The notes below the pieces were generated by a model. The model did not search any database and had not been told where the DNA came from. It saw nothing but the letters and a program-made list of their open reading frames with translations. A stretch of DNA of 64,000 nt. Source: Daucus carota subsp. sativus (lineage: Eukaryota; Streptophyta; Magnoliopsida; Apiales; Apiaceae). The position numbers and the translations under genes are program-made. Positions 11,531 through 24,349 of the stretch are shown here, piece after piece. The stretch is from the NCBI RefSeq assembly GCF_001625215.2, contig NC_030382.2:34644610-34708609 (forward strand), in the 5' to 3' direction. Every line of letters starts with the position of its first letter. Positions within the stretch are counted from its first letter, which is position 1.

Positions 11531-13139
11531 TTAGTGGATCATATTCGGTGGATTGGAAACTATCCAATTAGATAATATGAAATACGATATTAACTCATAT
11601 CCGGTTTGGACCCGAATCTCAAATACCCGATATCGATTTATATCTGAATAATATGATCCCAAACCAAAATTTAGATATACTAAAAATAATATAATCCAAG
11701 AGCTGAGCGGGGTCCGATTTCAGGCGGATCATTTTACAACCTATTCCGTTGTAGTACTCCCACTCTTTTTACTGTGCAAGATATTTTGGACAATACACTC
11801 ATGATATAAGTGTACATTGCGGTTCATTGAACTTTGAGTTTCGAAATTATGCGCAGCATAAGTACCACTCCAAGATCAGTACACAGTTAAGTGAAAATAA
11901 AATTGAAAAAGCAACTTAATGTGTTATTCAACTCGCATAGTAGATCTAATATGATATCAGGTACAAGCATTAAGTTGCAAATAATCAAACGATATACAAA
12001 AAATCACTGAGCATTAGATGGCCTGTATATGGGACTAAATGAACACAAGAACGAAAAACATTTGAAAATTAGAAACAAAGTGAAGAATATGTTATGCGAT
12101 TATAATGCACACTTTGAGAAAACTACGCAATTATTGAGTCGTTAAGAGAGAAATGGGTAGTTTTCTGTCGAATTACTTTGACAATTAGTACACCAGTGAG
12201 CATAAAAATTACACTATAATCAACATATTTATTTAGTGTTTCTTATTTCTCCAACTAGTGTCCGGAAAATGACGGATTAATACATTTGAATAATTCGATC
12301 ATTAAGCTAGAATTACATTGGATGATTGTTTTCCGGGACCGGGAGTATTGTTAACATGTACTCTCCGTATCTTTTATCTTTTACGTGGTTGTTTTGAAAA
12401 ATATGAAAAAGTATTAAAAAATTAATTAAAATTTTGTGTTTCCTTGTTAATTTTAATATATATAGTGAATTAAGTTGAAGAAAAAAAATATTAAACACCT
12501 AATCAAAGAAATACCAAAATAGATGATTCAAATTTACGAAAATCATAATCCACCCACAATTAAATCGATATCATAACATCATTTCAAGTGATTTGGTTAC
12601 TATGAATTATGACTAATTTTGAAACATGAATTCACGACTTGGTGAATCACCAAGCCTAATGTTTGGAATATAACTAAATTCACTATGCGCACCATGTTTG
12701 TTGCAGACATTTATTTACACTAATTTTTAATGTCAACAAAGTTTGAAAAAATGTGACATACTTCTTCAGTTCAATTTATATATTTTTTTTATTTTGTAAC
12801 TCTCATTTTAAGATGTGTATAATATATAATTTTAAGTGTAATTTTTTAACAAAAGTCTAATATTTGTATTTCCAGTTAAAAAAGTATAAAATCATATTTC
12901 ATATATATTCGGGTGTCAAAAATTAAGTGGATAAAATACGGAACGGAAGGGGTCGGGATTTACAGCACACAAATGGGACGCTACGTTTGTCACTAATATA
13001 AAGACAATGGGACCTTGCTAAGAAGGTCCATATCCTGCTATAGCCTGTGCAAACTCTAGAGTCCATACCCTATTGGTACGGACGAGTTTCGTGTGATCCA
13101 ATTCTAAACAGCATATTTAGGAGTTGTGAAGTTGTAATC
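11531..13139. other. Intergenic, AT-rich
   Basis: No gene is seen. A lone Stowaway-like end (TACTCTCCGTATCTTTTATC) occurs near 12359 and a weak pair of ends at about 12766-12950; neither is complete enough to call. Confidence 0.35.
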
Positions 13140-13147
13140 TTGTCGTA

Positions 13148-13445
13148 CAGAGTAACAGTTACACGGAGACCAAGAAATTATGTAAAAAATGTGTAAGAAA
13201 TGAGTAAAGTTAGATGAAAAATGGATATAATAGTGGGACTCATTTATATTTAATAATAAATATGACATAGTAGAGGAAAGTAGTGAGTGTAATAGTATTT
13301 ATATTATTATAGAATGAAGATAGTGGAAGAAAGTAGTTGGTGTTATGATGTTTTATATTATAAAAATTTACTACTTTTGGAATGTAGACAATTGGTGGGA
13401 CGTTCCAAAAAGGAAACTGCATACAATTCATTGGGACGGAGGGAG
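13148..13445. mobile_element. Stowaway MITE remnant, one end clear
   Basis: The right end TTGGGACGGAGGGAG followed by TA (13446-13447) is a standard Stowaway end. The expected left inverted copy is too diverged to place precisely, so the left limit is approximate. Confidence 0.4.
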
Positions 13446-13509
13446 TACAATTAGTTACCCTCTGTACCCCGGATATTACTCTACAGTATTTGCTAAATAC
13501 AACAGTAGA

Positions 13510-13690
13510 AAATACTGAATCCTGACAGGTGAGTCAGTGACATGGCAGCATGCCCAATGCTGACGGGGCAGCTTGGGTGGTCCCCGGTATTGACATGACA
13601 GTTGACATGGCAGATTGAGTGACCCCTAGTGTTGGTGTTGAGATGACAGTTAACGTGGCGGACTGAGGGGCCTCCAATACCGCCTTGACG
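13510..13690. repeat. Degenerate ~55-60 bp repeats, GC-richer than surroundings
   Basis: About three imperfect units share TGACATGRCAG..GAYTGAG-like blocks (for example GACATGACAGTTGACATGGC and GAGATGACAGTTAACGTGGC). The composition differs from the flanking AT-rich DNA, suggesting an inserted repeat fragment. Confidence 0.45.
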
Positions 13691-13712
13691 GATGACTGAC
13701 GTCTGGATGGAT

Positions 13713-13806
13713 GGAAAATGTAAATTTGGAATATTATGTGCCAATTAAGGGTGCATATTGAAAATGTAAATTTGGAATATTATGTGCTATTTAAGGGTGC
13801 ATATTG
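13713..13806. repeat. Tandem 47-bp duplication
   Basis: Units 13713-13759 and 13760-13806 are nearly identical (both start GAAAATGTAAATTTGGAATA and end GGGTGCATATT), with a few substitutions near the middle. Confidence 0.85.
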
Positions 13807-14478
13807 TAAGTTTAGAAGGTATAAAGAGATCGTCGATCATTTTAAAACTAATTTTTAAACTAATATTAATTTGTATTTGATCATCTTCCTATATATACAT
13901 GTTCTTACTCCGATACAAACTAAATTAGCTTACAAGCTAAAAATTTAGTACATTCTCAATTTTACCATACCTATTGCATAATTGTTAAATGCACTCCCCT
14001 GCATAACTTATTTTTTCTACTTTTTATCTTTTAAATTTTTGGGAAGTCCAATACTGAAACCCCAACTAATTCTTACACCTAAATAGCGGCACAAATTTTA
14101 CTAACTAAACCTTACACTTAATTAGTAGCACCAAGTCATAATCTTTACGCGATAACATCGAGAATCAATCTCATAAAACACTAAACCCAGTTAAATTTAA
14201 GCAATATCTTCACTCTCATTTGCATACACAAATCTAAGACACATTACATACTAACAAACAAGCAATTTAAACTAAAGAAAGATTATATAGTTTTAATTAT
14301 AAGAGTAATTAAAAATATAATTTTAATAAAGAGGATAATTACCAGACCAATTTGACGATTCGATGCTCAGAGGAAAGATTCGTATGCTGATGAATTAAGG
14401 AATTAGGGTTCATAAGGTAATGATGTTTGAAGATAGAGTAGTGAGAGTTAACTTATTTGGTGGAAAACTGAACAAAAT

Positions 14479-14550
14479 GGGCATTTGGTCTAGTGGTATG
14501 ATTCTCGCTTAGGGTGCGAGAGGTCCCGAGTTCAATTCTCGGAATGCCCC
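14479..14550 (+). tRNA. tRNA-Pro (anticodon AGG)
   Basis: A 72-nt cloverleaf. The acceptor arms GGGCATT and AATGCCC pair perfectly, with C as the discriminator base. The D-arm region contains TGGTCTAGTGGTATGA (A box). The anticodon stem CTCGC/GCGAG holds the loop TTAGGGT, anticodon AGG for proline. The T arm has TCCCGAG/CTCGGAA around TTCAATT (B box GAGTTCAATTC). There is no intron and no CCA, as expected for a nuclear tRNA gene. Confidence 0.95.
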
Positions 14551-14555
14551 AACGC

Positions 14556-14560
14556 TTTTT
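14556..14560 (+). terminator. RNA polymerase III T-run terminator
   Basis: Five T residues start six bases after the tRNA end, the usual Pol III stop. Confidence 0.7.
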
Positions 14561-15177
14561 CCTCCTCCTTTTACCAAACGCTTCTTCTGGCATTCCTTTG
14601 TTTGCACATGCATCTGTATCTGACCATACAGACTCAGAATCATTGACATAGCATTTTGCAACACAGACTTAAGCTCAAAATTTGTCTAGAGGTGATGAAA
14701 TACAAGACAAGTGTACTGATCCTTTATATTACCTACTCCTATGTTTGTTTTAAAATAACGTAGTGTCGATGCAGGGTCCTTGAATTAAGCAAGTAATAAT
14801 GATGTCGGAATTACTTATACTGGAATAACAGATTTAAGTACAACAAAGAGTCAAAGACTCTTAACATGGCTCCAACTTGGGAAGTAAATGAGATCAACAT
14901 GAATTGTATTCTACATCAGGATCAAAGTAGCATCCAGAGGCCAAGTATAGAACCATACCTTTTTAATAAAGAATCTTAATTACTTCTATCAGAGTAAAAT
15001 TTACAGACAAAATTGAGCGTCCCTAGTTACGGCATGGACACCATTCTCTGTGACAAGACACTAAATATACATCATAAAATTCCTCATGGATGACATGCTT
15101 CCAGATGATGAAACTGGCCTTACTAGCCATACAAGTATATACATAGAACAACTATACTATTATTATTGATCAAAGTC
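14561..15177. other. Intergenic and 3'UTR of the first NHX gene
   Basis: The part next to 15177 is similar to the DNA just after the stop of the second NHX gene (about 31320-31550: shared TACATCATA..ATTCCTCATGGAT and ACTAGCCATAC). It is therefore a conserved 3'UTR of the minus-strand antiporter. Nothing else is seen. Confidence 0.55.
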
Positions 15178-18100
15178 TTAATGTAAACCATTATCTGTTG
15201 GTGGAGCAGGAACAGGAAGAACAAAGCCTCGCCCGCCAAACAGTGGTCGCATATATCTATCGTCATACTTTCTCCAGTACCGATGAATAGTGTGAGTTGT
15301 TGTGCTTAGGAGCCTGCTCAGGCTAGCTGGCCTTTGAATACCTTGATCTCCCGTCTCACTTTCTGGATCTTGAGAACTGCGTAGAAGTGGCACTGTGGAG
15401 TAATTTGGACTGGATGGTTCAGAGGACAGAACATCGCCGCTAAGTATTGATGGAGGCATCAAGAGTCTTACTAGAGGTTTTGTCATTAATCCAAAAACCT
15501 TTAGAAATAACATTAATAAACATCAGTAGAGCTTCCGTTGTCAGATAAGAAGAAGTATATACTTTTAGAATTATAATGTTTATGGACAAAAACAGATTAA
15601 ATATGACAAAAGATATATTTAATGTTCTTCTTGGGTTGGCTATGCATAATAAAGGTACCAAGTTGTCAGAAGTTTTGAAAAATCTGACATTCTTAACCTC
15701 AAGCATCTATTATATAAAACAGATAAAACAATCTGTTACTATCCCTCTAAAAAATAAAGCATGAAACAAATAGAGACTTAACTATGGTATAGTTCAGAAA
15801 GTTATTTGTTTTATCCATTGCAAGATTCAAAGAGCAAAAAGAATATGTTATATAAAACAAAGCAAAGAGATATGAACCCCACAACAAAAGGAAGAAAACC
15901 AGGAAGACTAAGAATTACTATTACTTGTTAACTACCCTAAAGAAATTTTCATATAATCTTAGAAGCCCGAACGATCAATTGATCCAGCAGTCCAAATAAA
16001 TGACTGAAGAAGAATAGCAGAGTAGTTGACATTACAATATTACGATAATAAGATTAAAGATATATATGCCAACATGGGTATTGAAGTTTTGAGAGGTTAC
16101 GGAACCTATAATTTATATTTAATTTAGGTTAAATAAACTGTCTACCAAATGAAATTTGCCATACTAATTCAGCGCAAAACAGTCTTCCAATTGTAAAACA
16201 CCCGTGACAGAAACAAGTTTATCTTGAGGTTAGCAGAGGAAGACCATTTACATGATGCAATAATATTAAATAAAAAGTGAAGATAAATGTAGTACAGGGT
16301 TAAGTCTCGTTTACCATTGTACTGAAAAGAACAACAGTGATTGTGCTGGTTAATATAATTGCATTTGCTGGCTGTTGGGTGTGGCCAAATCTCGTAAACT
16401 GCACATGTTATTAACGCCGGTCAGTAAGCAATACACTGATAAGACAAAGTATGCGCAGAAACATGAAACTTGCGAACTAATAGTACAACTAAATCAAATT
16501 TCAAGTTTGATAAACTATACAACCATGATAGGGTCAAGTTTCAAGTGGTGAGAACAAAGTGAACTATGCTTTTGCCATGTGATAAAGAATATGATATGCA
16601 TGCCACTTGTAGAGTTAAGACTGTACTGAGCTGGGACAATTTGTGAAATTAACTAAACCTAGCTTAGATTTGAGTTGTTCGATATTAAGTGACAACTTAA
16701 GTTACCAATATAATTGGGAAATACTATACCATCTAAATACCGGACAGTATCACTAGTTAACTAGAAGTTCATTCCAGCAAATTACTTCAAGATGTGACCA
16801 TTTGTGAAATCAGTGATTATCCAGATTTCCAGTAATAGGAGACAGACAGTCAAACATGATCTTAATAATCACAATGGTGGAATTTACTAGAGAAGAAACT
16901 TATGTTTATAACAGTTTTTAAGGGCTTCATTCACAGAGTAACTCCTAACATTTATATTATATCCTAAATATAAAATTTTAACATTATTATAAAATTGTGA
17001 CTCCTATTTTAAAGTCAAATATGACTACTAAATAAAAAGATACATACCCTCAAATCTGACCCATACATTAGCAGATAGCAGGATATGTAGTATGGGCCAT
17101 GGGGGGTATAGTACTCACTTTAAGTAATGACACGTTAAGAATATCTACACAGGACAAGGTATCTCTAGACTTGAAGCACATGGAGCATATATTTCAATTT
17201 GAGCATATAGACTTATTTTATTAAATCAATATAGGAGTAATAATTCCGCCTTGATTTTCTTTCATACAGCCAGGACGATTTCCAAATATGAAGTATAAAT
17301 CTTTGGTCACTGTTTACCTGACTATAAGCAAGTGCCATTGAAACAGCGCCTCTCATTAGACCAGCCCACCATATTATTACCTGAATAATCAATAATCATA
17401 TTACGAAGTTTGTGGTTACATTGGCAAGTCTCAGATGAATGAAGTGGCTCATTGCTCTATATTATTTCACTTTATACCTGCTGCTTGAGGTTTACTTTCT
17501 CACCCTTGGACTTTCTGGTAAGATTGGATACAAAGGATAGAGGGAATACAAATGATGCTCTTCCGATCATAACCAAGCCAAGCAGCACAGCACTCAGGCC
17601 AACAGATTTTCCTGGACTGAACTTAAAGAAATTGAGTAGAATCAGGCAGATGTAAATACAATTTGCAGAACAAAGATTTATGTAAATTTTGAATCACAGA
17701 TATGGAATAAATTTTCATCTTCTAATTTAAGCCTAGTATAGAGAGGGAAAGAAAAGAGAGGTAATGCATAGTACATTCCAGATCTAACAGTATTGAAATT
17801 TCAGGTTTACCTGCTACTAACAAACTTCCACTTTTCCATGTCCAATGCATCCATTCCAACATAAAGGAAGATGCATATTTCACAAATGAACGAGAATGTT
17901 GCAAAGGCATGCCTGGAAATCAGAAAAATAACATACTATTATGTTATGGTGACGCAAAAAGTTTTTTTTGTATGCAGTTGATTAAAAAATAATGATGGAC
18001 TTGCAGAGGTCTTCTTCGAGGTTTTCCTCACCTTGTGGTTACTTTTGACCCGTCAGTCATAGAATGCCAAGTGTAATGTGACATGACAATCCCGCAAAAG

Positions 18101-21100
18101 AATACGGTAAGTATACCACTCAAATCAAACAGCTGGAAGACAAACGGATTACCACAATATCAAATTGCCGAAGCTCCCAATTTAAGTGGTTACTTATTTG
18201 TAACAAGCATTACTACTTTAGGAACTGAAAACAAATATAACATACCTCAGCCGTCATATATGAAAGGTAAGCCATCACAATCATAAGAGCCACTTCACGA
18301 TCAGGAGAATGCCTGAAAATTGGATTTTACTTTCAGCTATTGTATTTGCAAATTTAACAATGATAAATTTCAATGGATTTCTTAAAATAAAAAATTAGTT
18401 ATAATAAATGCAGTGCAGACATACCTGCCAAGATGCAACTTTTTCATGATATAAGCACTGAGCAGTCCAACCTGTGATTTCCGTAAAAAAATGTTTAAAA
18501 CAGAGTATGATACGGCATATTTCACAAGAAAGCAGACCAGAACAAGCTCAACATTGCTCTAAGATGCCTAAAAGACAGTGACCTAAATCTGCACTAAAGT
18601 GAAAGTGCAACAGGGACTATGAATGAGAAGTCATGTGCGATGAAGCACCATTCTAGTCTGATGATTAATATCTTCTTGCTCTCCGTTTTAACAATTAATA
18701 TCAAAGTCATTACTCGTTTGGTTCAAGTATATTAAATTAGTCACTCATTTGAAAAATTGAATCAATTTGATTACCAATTTGAAAATATGTATCAACTTAG
18801 TCATTAGAAAGTCAAAATTTTATATTAATTCAGTCATTAGCAGATGGTTTACTTGATACAAAATTTTAAGTTAATGACTAAATAGAGTCAATTTTGACAT
18901 GAGTGAGTAATTTGACATATTTGAGCCAAACAAGGGATTACTTTGATATTAATCCCGTGAGAGTATGCGAAGTTGCGAAAAAGTCTCATTGTTTATAAGT
19001 ACTGAACTTCTGTATCAATATTTACTGTCTTGCAAGTCCAGGATTAATTTAATTATCTATCTTAATAAAGATGTCAGAGAAATTTATGGTTGATGCACTT
19101 AGGGTTTGTAGTTTGACTGTTTATATCAGGCTCAATGGTCAAAAAACTACTAGAACAATAAATGTACATCAAGACTACCATGCCAGTTGATCTAAACACC
19201 TAAACGAGTGATACTTAGGGGAACTATCATAGGAATAAATTAAGTTAAAGTAATAAAGTAATGTAAATACACTGCAAAAGTGATTTGCCAAGCAAACTAA
19301 TAATAACAAGACAGAACCTGACGCAGTTCGACTATCCCTGGTTTTAGTCAGACATGGCCTAAAGCAACTAATTGCCAAAATTTAAAAGCTAGGACAGAAA
19401 ATACAACAGCAGTAACAAGTCTAAAAAGGTAGTTCAGTAGTTGAAGGCAAAAGGGTTATCTTTGGCAGTTAAGGTAGACTGGATATAACATGATATTTTT
19501 TATTAAATGCATAAAACCAATCGCAATCAGTTACATGATATATATTCAGATGTATCTGTTTGAACTTTGAAGTTAAGGGAGATTGAACTTATAATGATAT
19601 TCTACCAAATGCATAGTAAAAATCTTAGTCTGTCACATGATACACCTCCAGTCCTGTCCCATATATAGCACGAGCTACTTAGCTCCATTGTGAACCATCA
19701 AGCAATTTTCGTGCTAATGATTTAGAGGGGAGTAAAAGACTTACTGATATTCCCAATAAGGTGCTTGTAGTGAAAAGAATCAAGAAATTTCCCCCAAACT
19801 GAAAGGCAGTTTTAATGTTGATGTTGGAGAGGTCATATTTTTGGATTGCATGAAAGAGAACTACAGATGATGCGTCATTTACTACACCTTCCCCAAATAC
19901 TAGGCTGTACAACAAAGGTGCCTCTTCTTGATTAAGAATCTGATATTGAACAATGTAGTAGTTAATTATTTTATTTTACATCTGCACAAAATTGTCACAT
20001 TATTTTATTCTACATTTGCACATAATTGCCATATTGAAAAGTCATTCATACCTGCAAGGTACATACAGAATCTGTAGCCGAAAAGATTGCTCCAATTGCT
20101 TCGAAATAACATACTAGGTATTAGAACAAGTCCATACTCAAATGCAGATCAGAAAATAGTTTAGCAATGCAAGCAACAGGTACATAATTTCTTCTCCCAA
20201 ATAATAATATACATTACATTTAGATTTAGGTCATCAATTTGTGTTGAAAATTAACCACTAGATGGACCACAACAGAGGGAGGCAGTAGTAGAGTTTGTAT
20301 TTAACATATTTTTGAAGTTATCTACCCAAATTTTTTCACTTCAAACATATAATCACACATAAAAATATGATCTGTTATCTTATTATTAAATTTTGAGTCG
20401 TACCAACACTATTAACAAATAAACTTGTTCCTCACAGAAAATATCGAGATAGTACATTACCAAGTAAGAATGACGGATGCAAGAAGATAGATGAAGAACA
20501 TAAGAATGAGGGACAATATAAAGAAGACCATGCCCTTCATAGGACTGCGTTAACCCCCCACCCCGCCACACACACACACCTATTTATCTGGAATCATGAC
20601 TCGTCTTCTCACTGGAAGATTGGGACACCATTAGAATATCACAATTAATAAACCATGTGATTTCCTTATTAATTAATTAAACTACAATTCAGTGTCATAT
20701 GAACAGCCTCAAGTCTGTCACTGCGACTGAGTGGCAACGTACTCTTACTCAACCAGCATTAGCTGTGCAGAGCACAGTAGATTAATGATTATGCTACTAG
20801 ATAAAATGAACAATCCTCCACATGAATTCGACCGCTTTATATATTAATCTTTCATATTATGACTGAGATTTTCAACATTTGCACTGGCTGCAATATTAAT
20901 CTGAAGTCTATAAACTTCAGAATCTGAACTTGGAAGTTTACAATGATAAAATAACTAAAATTACACTAAATAATTTAATAAGTTACTGTAGGAAGATCAA
21001 TGACAATGAAGACTGAAGAGCTGAACAGCATACCAAGAAAATCCTTGATCTCCAAAGAGCCAATATTCAGCATATCGATTATATGCATTGCACCTGTACC

Positions 21101-22003
21101 AAGTTAGCTAAAAGGCTTCAAAATTTAAACTTACTCCGTTTCTTGAGACAATTAACAGAAAGTTTACAGACAAGCACATCTAGATTTCTTTATTTACCAT
21201 TCAATAAATTTTTGATAAATTGTATTTAGTAATTTCAAAATAATTAAACAGATAGTAACATCACTGTTAGTTGTATTATTCATACTGGAATGAGGTGTCA
21301 GAGCATACCAAATGATATGATGCTAAAGGACATAGCTGTACCAATAGCGCCAAACAACATGATTGTCATGAAGTTTTGGAAAAATTGTTTCTTTTTCACC
21401 TGAAACCTGATATAAAAATAAATGAAAAAAATTATAAGCACCTATAGACATATATGAAATGGCTCCCTCTGTTCTAACTGCTTGAACCAGAGGCATCTTT
21501 CACATAAGATATTAAAACTGCAACACTAGTACTAGTGTTCCTTCATGGTAAAAATATGAAACCCCTAGTGATCATTCCCCATGAAATAACAAAAACAAAT
21601 ATAAAAACGAACCCACTTAAGATGAAGACAAAGCTCACCCAGCGTTAAATATTATAGGCGGAAGAAGATATATGAAGAAAAGTTGTTCATCGAACTCCAA
21701 AATGCGGGAGTTTGTTCCACCTGATGTGAGCAAAATAACAATTCCAGAACACAGACCCTGTGATCAACGATCAATTCACACAAAAACTAGTAAGTCCAAG
21801 AACCTCTATAGTGCCAAAAAACGAAAACGCATACTTATAGAAATAAAATCAACAAAAACAAAACTGACAAAGAGAAGCGGAGTCGTGGACTCATTAGTCC
21901 ATTTATTTTCCACAAGAAGATGACCAATGACAATGCAAGCACATATGAGAGCTACAAACAAGGCAATGTTGTCTACAGAAGCTGGATTCGAGAGTAACGA
22001 CAT
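15178..22003 (-). CDS. Vacuolar-type Na+/H+ (K+/H+) antiporter, NHX family, copy A
   Basis: Fourteen coding exons join in frame to 525 aa: 21869-22003, 21639-21757, 21309-21406, 21034-21093, 20052-20098, 19745-19939, 18425-18471, 18246-18312, 18032-18132, 17811-17912, 17478-17616, 17318-17380, 16315-16398, 15178-15498. The product exchanges cytosolic Na+ or K+ for H+ across the tonoplast. Visible marks are the amiloride-binding LFFIYLLPPI in exon 2, the ion-binding ATDSVCTLQ in exon 5 and FGEGVVNDA in exon 6, VIIWWAGLMRGAVSMALAYS in exon 12, and the C-terminal HRYWRKYDDRYMRPLFGG typical of NHX1-4. Most of the sequence is hydrophobic, consistent with the family's 10-12 membrane spans. The N-terminus is short (MSLLSNPASVD) compared with many NHX1 proteins. 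The first donor is the weak GTCAGT, also used by copy B. Some introns are long and hold MITEs. Confidence 0.93.
18694..18953. mobile_element. MITE in intron 6 of NHX copy A
   Basis: The ends ATTAATATCAAAGT and ACTTTGATATTAAT are inverted, and the next 40 bases mirror each other (GTCATTACTCGTTTGG and CCAAACAAGGGATTAC regions). The matching intron of copy B has no such sequence, so it arrived after the gene duplication. Confidence 0.7.
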
Positions 22004-22378
22004 ATTCCTGTCCGATACTGTTAAAATATACCCCCGCCTGAAACAAAAACGAAGCCTTTAAACATAGGCAGCGAGGATCAGACTAATTTAATCACAATCA
22101 GTTCATGACTTGTATCAAAGAGTATATTAGATCAACTTGAAGGGGAAGGAAGCAATCAATCATATATTAGTACATGTATCAGAAATCTCACAGCTTTACA
22201 ATTGGAATCATATAAAGAGCTAAATTAGAAACTAATCGAATATGATGATGAAGAAACGAAAGTGCAATAAATTCAGGAATTTATGTCAAGATTAGTTCAA
22301 CACGTGGGAAAACTAGTTTTAAATAATTCAATTGTCGACAACAAGCATCAACGAGAGTTAGGGGAGGATCATATGTAC

Positions 22379-22500
22379 CTTTATGGCGTGAGAAAGTAAT
22401 TCTAAAGTGTTGATCGTCTATGGAGGGAGAGAGGGAGAGAGAGATTGAGAGAGAGAGAGAGAGACGTAGAATTAAGTAGACTACAATTTACTATGAGGAA
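22379..22500 (-). promoter_or_regulatory. 5'UTR exon and GA-rich leader of NHX copy A
   Basis: On the minus strand an untranslated exon ends at 22379 with the donor AG|GTACAT. It is joined over a 340-bp intron to 22004-22037 (acceptor TTTCAG), just before the ATG. The leader has dense CT repeats on the sense strand (GAGA runs on +, 22424-22464). Copy B has the same arrangement at 38312. The transcription start is not determined. Confidence 0.6.
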
Positions 22501-22794
22501 GGATGCCTTAGCGGTTAAGAGAACGCGAGAGAGAGAGAGAGTTCGGTGGGAATCAAATACGGGACACAAAGGCGCGCAGTTGATGTAAGCGATCGTCAAC
22601 AAGAATAAAAGCAGAGTATTTTATTTTCTTTTTTCGTATATATCTGCACGACATTGACCGTTAGATAAACCTTTGTACATGTAGTTGGCGCAAGCCGCGC
22701 AACATGCTCGGTAAAGCCTATATACACTAGTTATTACTATTAAGAACCAGAAACATGAGAGAAACGTCTAATTAAAGCACATGATCACGTTTGA

Positions 22795-22888
22795 GCACTT
22801 GGGTTTATTGTTCGCTGTTACCGGATATCGAGTTCGACTCTATCTCATTCCGAGAAATATTAGAAAAATACTCATTTACTCTATAAAT
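22795..22888 (+). mobile_element. Diverged tRNA-derived SINE remnant
   Basis: A B-box-like GAGTTCGACTC is followed by CTCATTCCGAGAAATATTAG and ATACTCATTTA. This matches the body order of the SINE at 2678-2814 (GAGAATATCTTAG, ATACTCA). The poly(A) tail and duplication are not recognisable. Confidence 0.4.
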
Positions 22889-22892
22889 TATA

Positions 22893-23149
22893 TTTCCTCC
22901 ATCCCTTTTAACATGTCTATTTTACTTTTCGAGCAGTCAAATTGACCAATTTTTGACTAAACATTATAAATTATCTACTTATTATTTTTAAAATTTGAAA
23001 GTTGCATATTAAAATAGACTAAATATACTTTGAATGATATAATTTTTATTATTTTTCTCAATTATCTGATAAATGTAAAGTTCAGTCAAAATATAGTCAA
23101 TTTGACTAGTCAAAAGTCAAAATGGACATGTAAAAGGGGACAGAGGGAG
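22893..23149. mobile_element. Stowaway-like MITE
   Basis: TTTCCTCCATCCCTTTTAAC at the left mirrors TAAAAGGGGACAGAGGGAG at the right. Flanking TA lies at 22891-22892 and 23150-23151. Subterminal ACATGTC/GACATGT and TTGACCA/TTGACTA blocks are also inverted. Confidence 0.8.
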
Positions 23150-23389
23150 TAAGATATATAAGTTTAAATTGTCAAAAAAAAGCACATAACTGTGTTTCAT
23201 TTGAAGTTTGAGTTTTCGGTTAATGATTTTTTATTTCATTTGTTTTAAAAAAAATTATAAAATCAATTTCGTATCTTTATATTTGGTTGGAGCAAAGCAA
23301 TACTCGTTTCCTGACAATGCCAAGCACAAGAAGGCTCAGATGTTTAGTCCACATCGTTGCCTGATGATTTGTATACTGTATCTAATTAG

Positions 23390-24330
23390 GCTGTAAATGG
23401 ATCGGATATCCGATCCGACCCGATCCGTGGTTAAATAAATGGATATGGATCTTTATTAAAAAAATCCGATCTGCTAATAATCCGATCCGATAAAGAATGG
23501 ATATGGATATGGTCAAATCCGATCTGTTAACGATCGGATCCGATTCATGCTTAACTATACTATATATTTTATATTATATTGTATTATAATATAATATATT
23601 ATTATTAATATATTACATACAAAATAAAAATTTCTAAAGACACAAGATAAAACCCTAAATCATATTTTCTTATAATCGATCAGCCGCTCCTAATTCTTGA
23701 CATAGCTCTCACTCTTGTTATCCGGTTAATCTAATAATCACTCTTTTTTTTATGTAGAGTGAGTATAAACATAGAAGCTAACTCTTCCACTTAAAACCTC
23801 CTCAATCACATGGTTCCTTATTTAAGACATATTTATCGATTTTAATCCTTATTAATAGAGGAGCAAATCATAATTTACTTCCTCCAAAAGTATTAAGTAA
23901 CTTATTTATTATTTTTCTATTTACTTGATAAATCACTAGCACAACCTTAATTCTCCTAGCCATTACCCATTTATAAGTAACCCCTAGCCATTACCTATTT
24001 AATATATATAAATAAAATAATCATCTCTCTCCTTTCTTTGTCTATTCTCTCTTTTTCCCCTTCTCTCTCTCAAATTTATTATTAAAATAATCTTAGGTAA
24101 ACAAATATAGGGATTACTATTGGAGTTGACACTAAAAATAGATTACCTAAATCACTAAAACATACTAGCACTCATTATTTTATATTATTTATAAGTAATA
24201 GGATAGGTAACCTATTGGACTTGCTCTTAGGATAACACTAGGATAGTATTGGAGTGCATTTTTTTGACACATTACCTAAATGTGAGTTTAGGACATCATA
24301 TAGGTAACCTATTGGACTTGCTCTAAGGTT
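23390..24330. repeat. Repeat debris: GGATCGGAT-rich element and Tourist ends
   Basis: At 23397-23545 short GATCCGAT and GGATATGGAT motifs recur in both orientations, as in hAT-type element ends. From about 23930 to 24330 several Tourist-like ends recur (CCTATTGGACTTGCTCT twice, near 24210 and 24310, and GGAGTTGACACTAAAA). These are probably two overlapping decayed MITEs. No gene is seen. Confidence 0.4.
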
Positions 24331-24349
24331 TAGAAGCGAGCATTGCCCA

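Noticed and set aside
12766..12950. Possible Stowaway element (CTTCTTCAGTTCAATTTATA and ACGGAACGGAAGGGG).
   Set aside because: The two ends do not pair well and no TA duplication is evident.
22680..22735. Possible second Helitron 3' end (GGCGCAAGCCGCGC then CACTAGT).
   Set aside because: The stem is only four base pairs and lies about 26 bases from CTAG, too far for a normal terminus; no Helitron 5' end or coding sequence is nearby.
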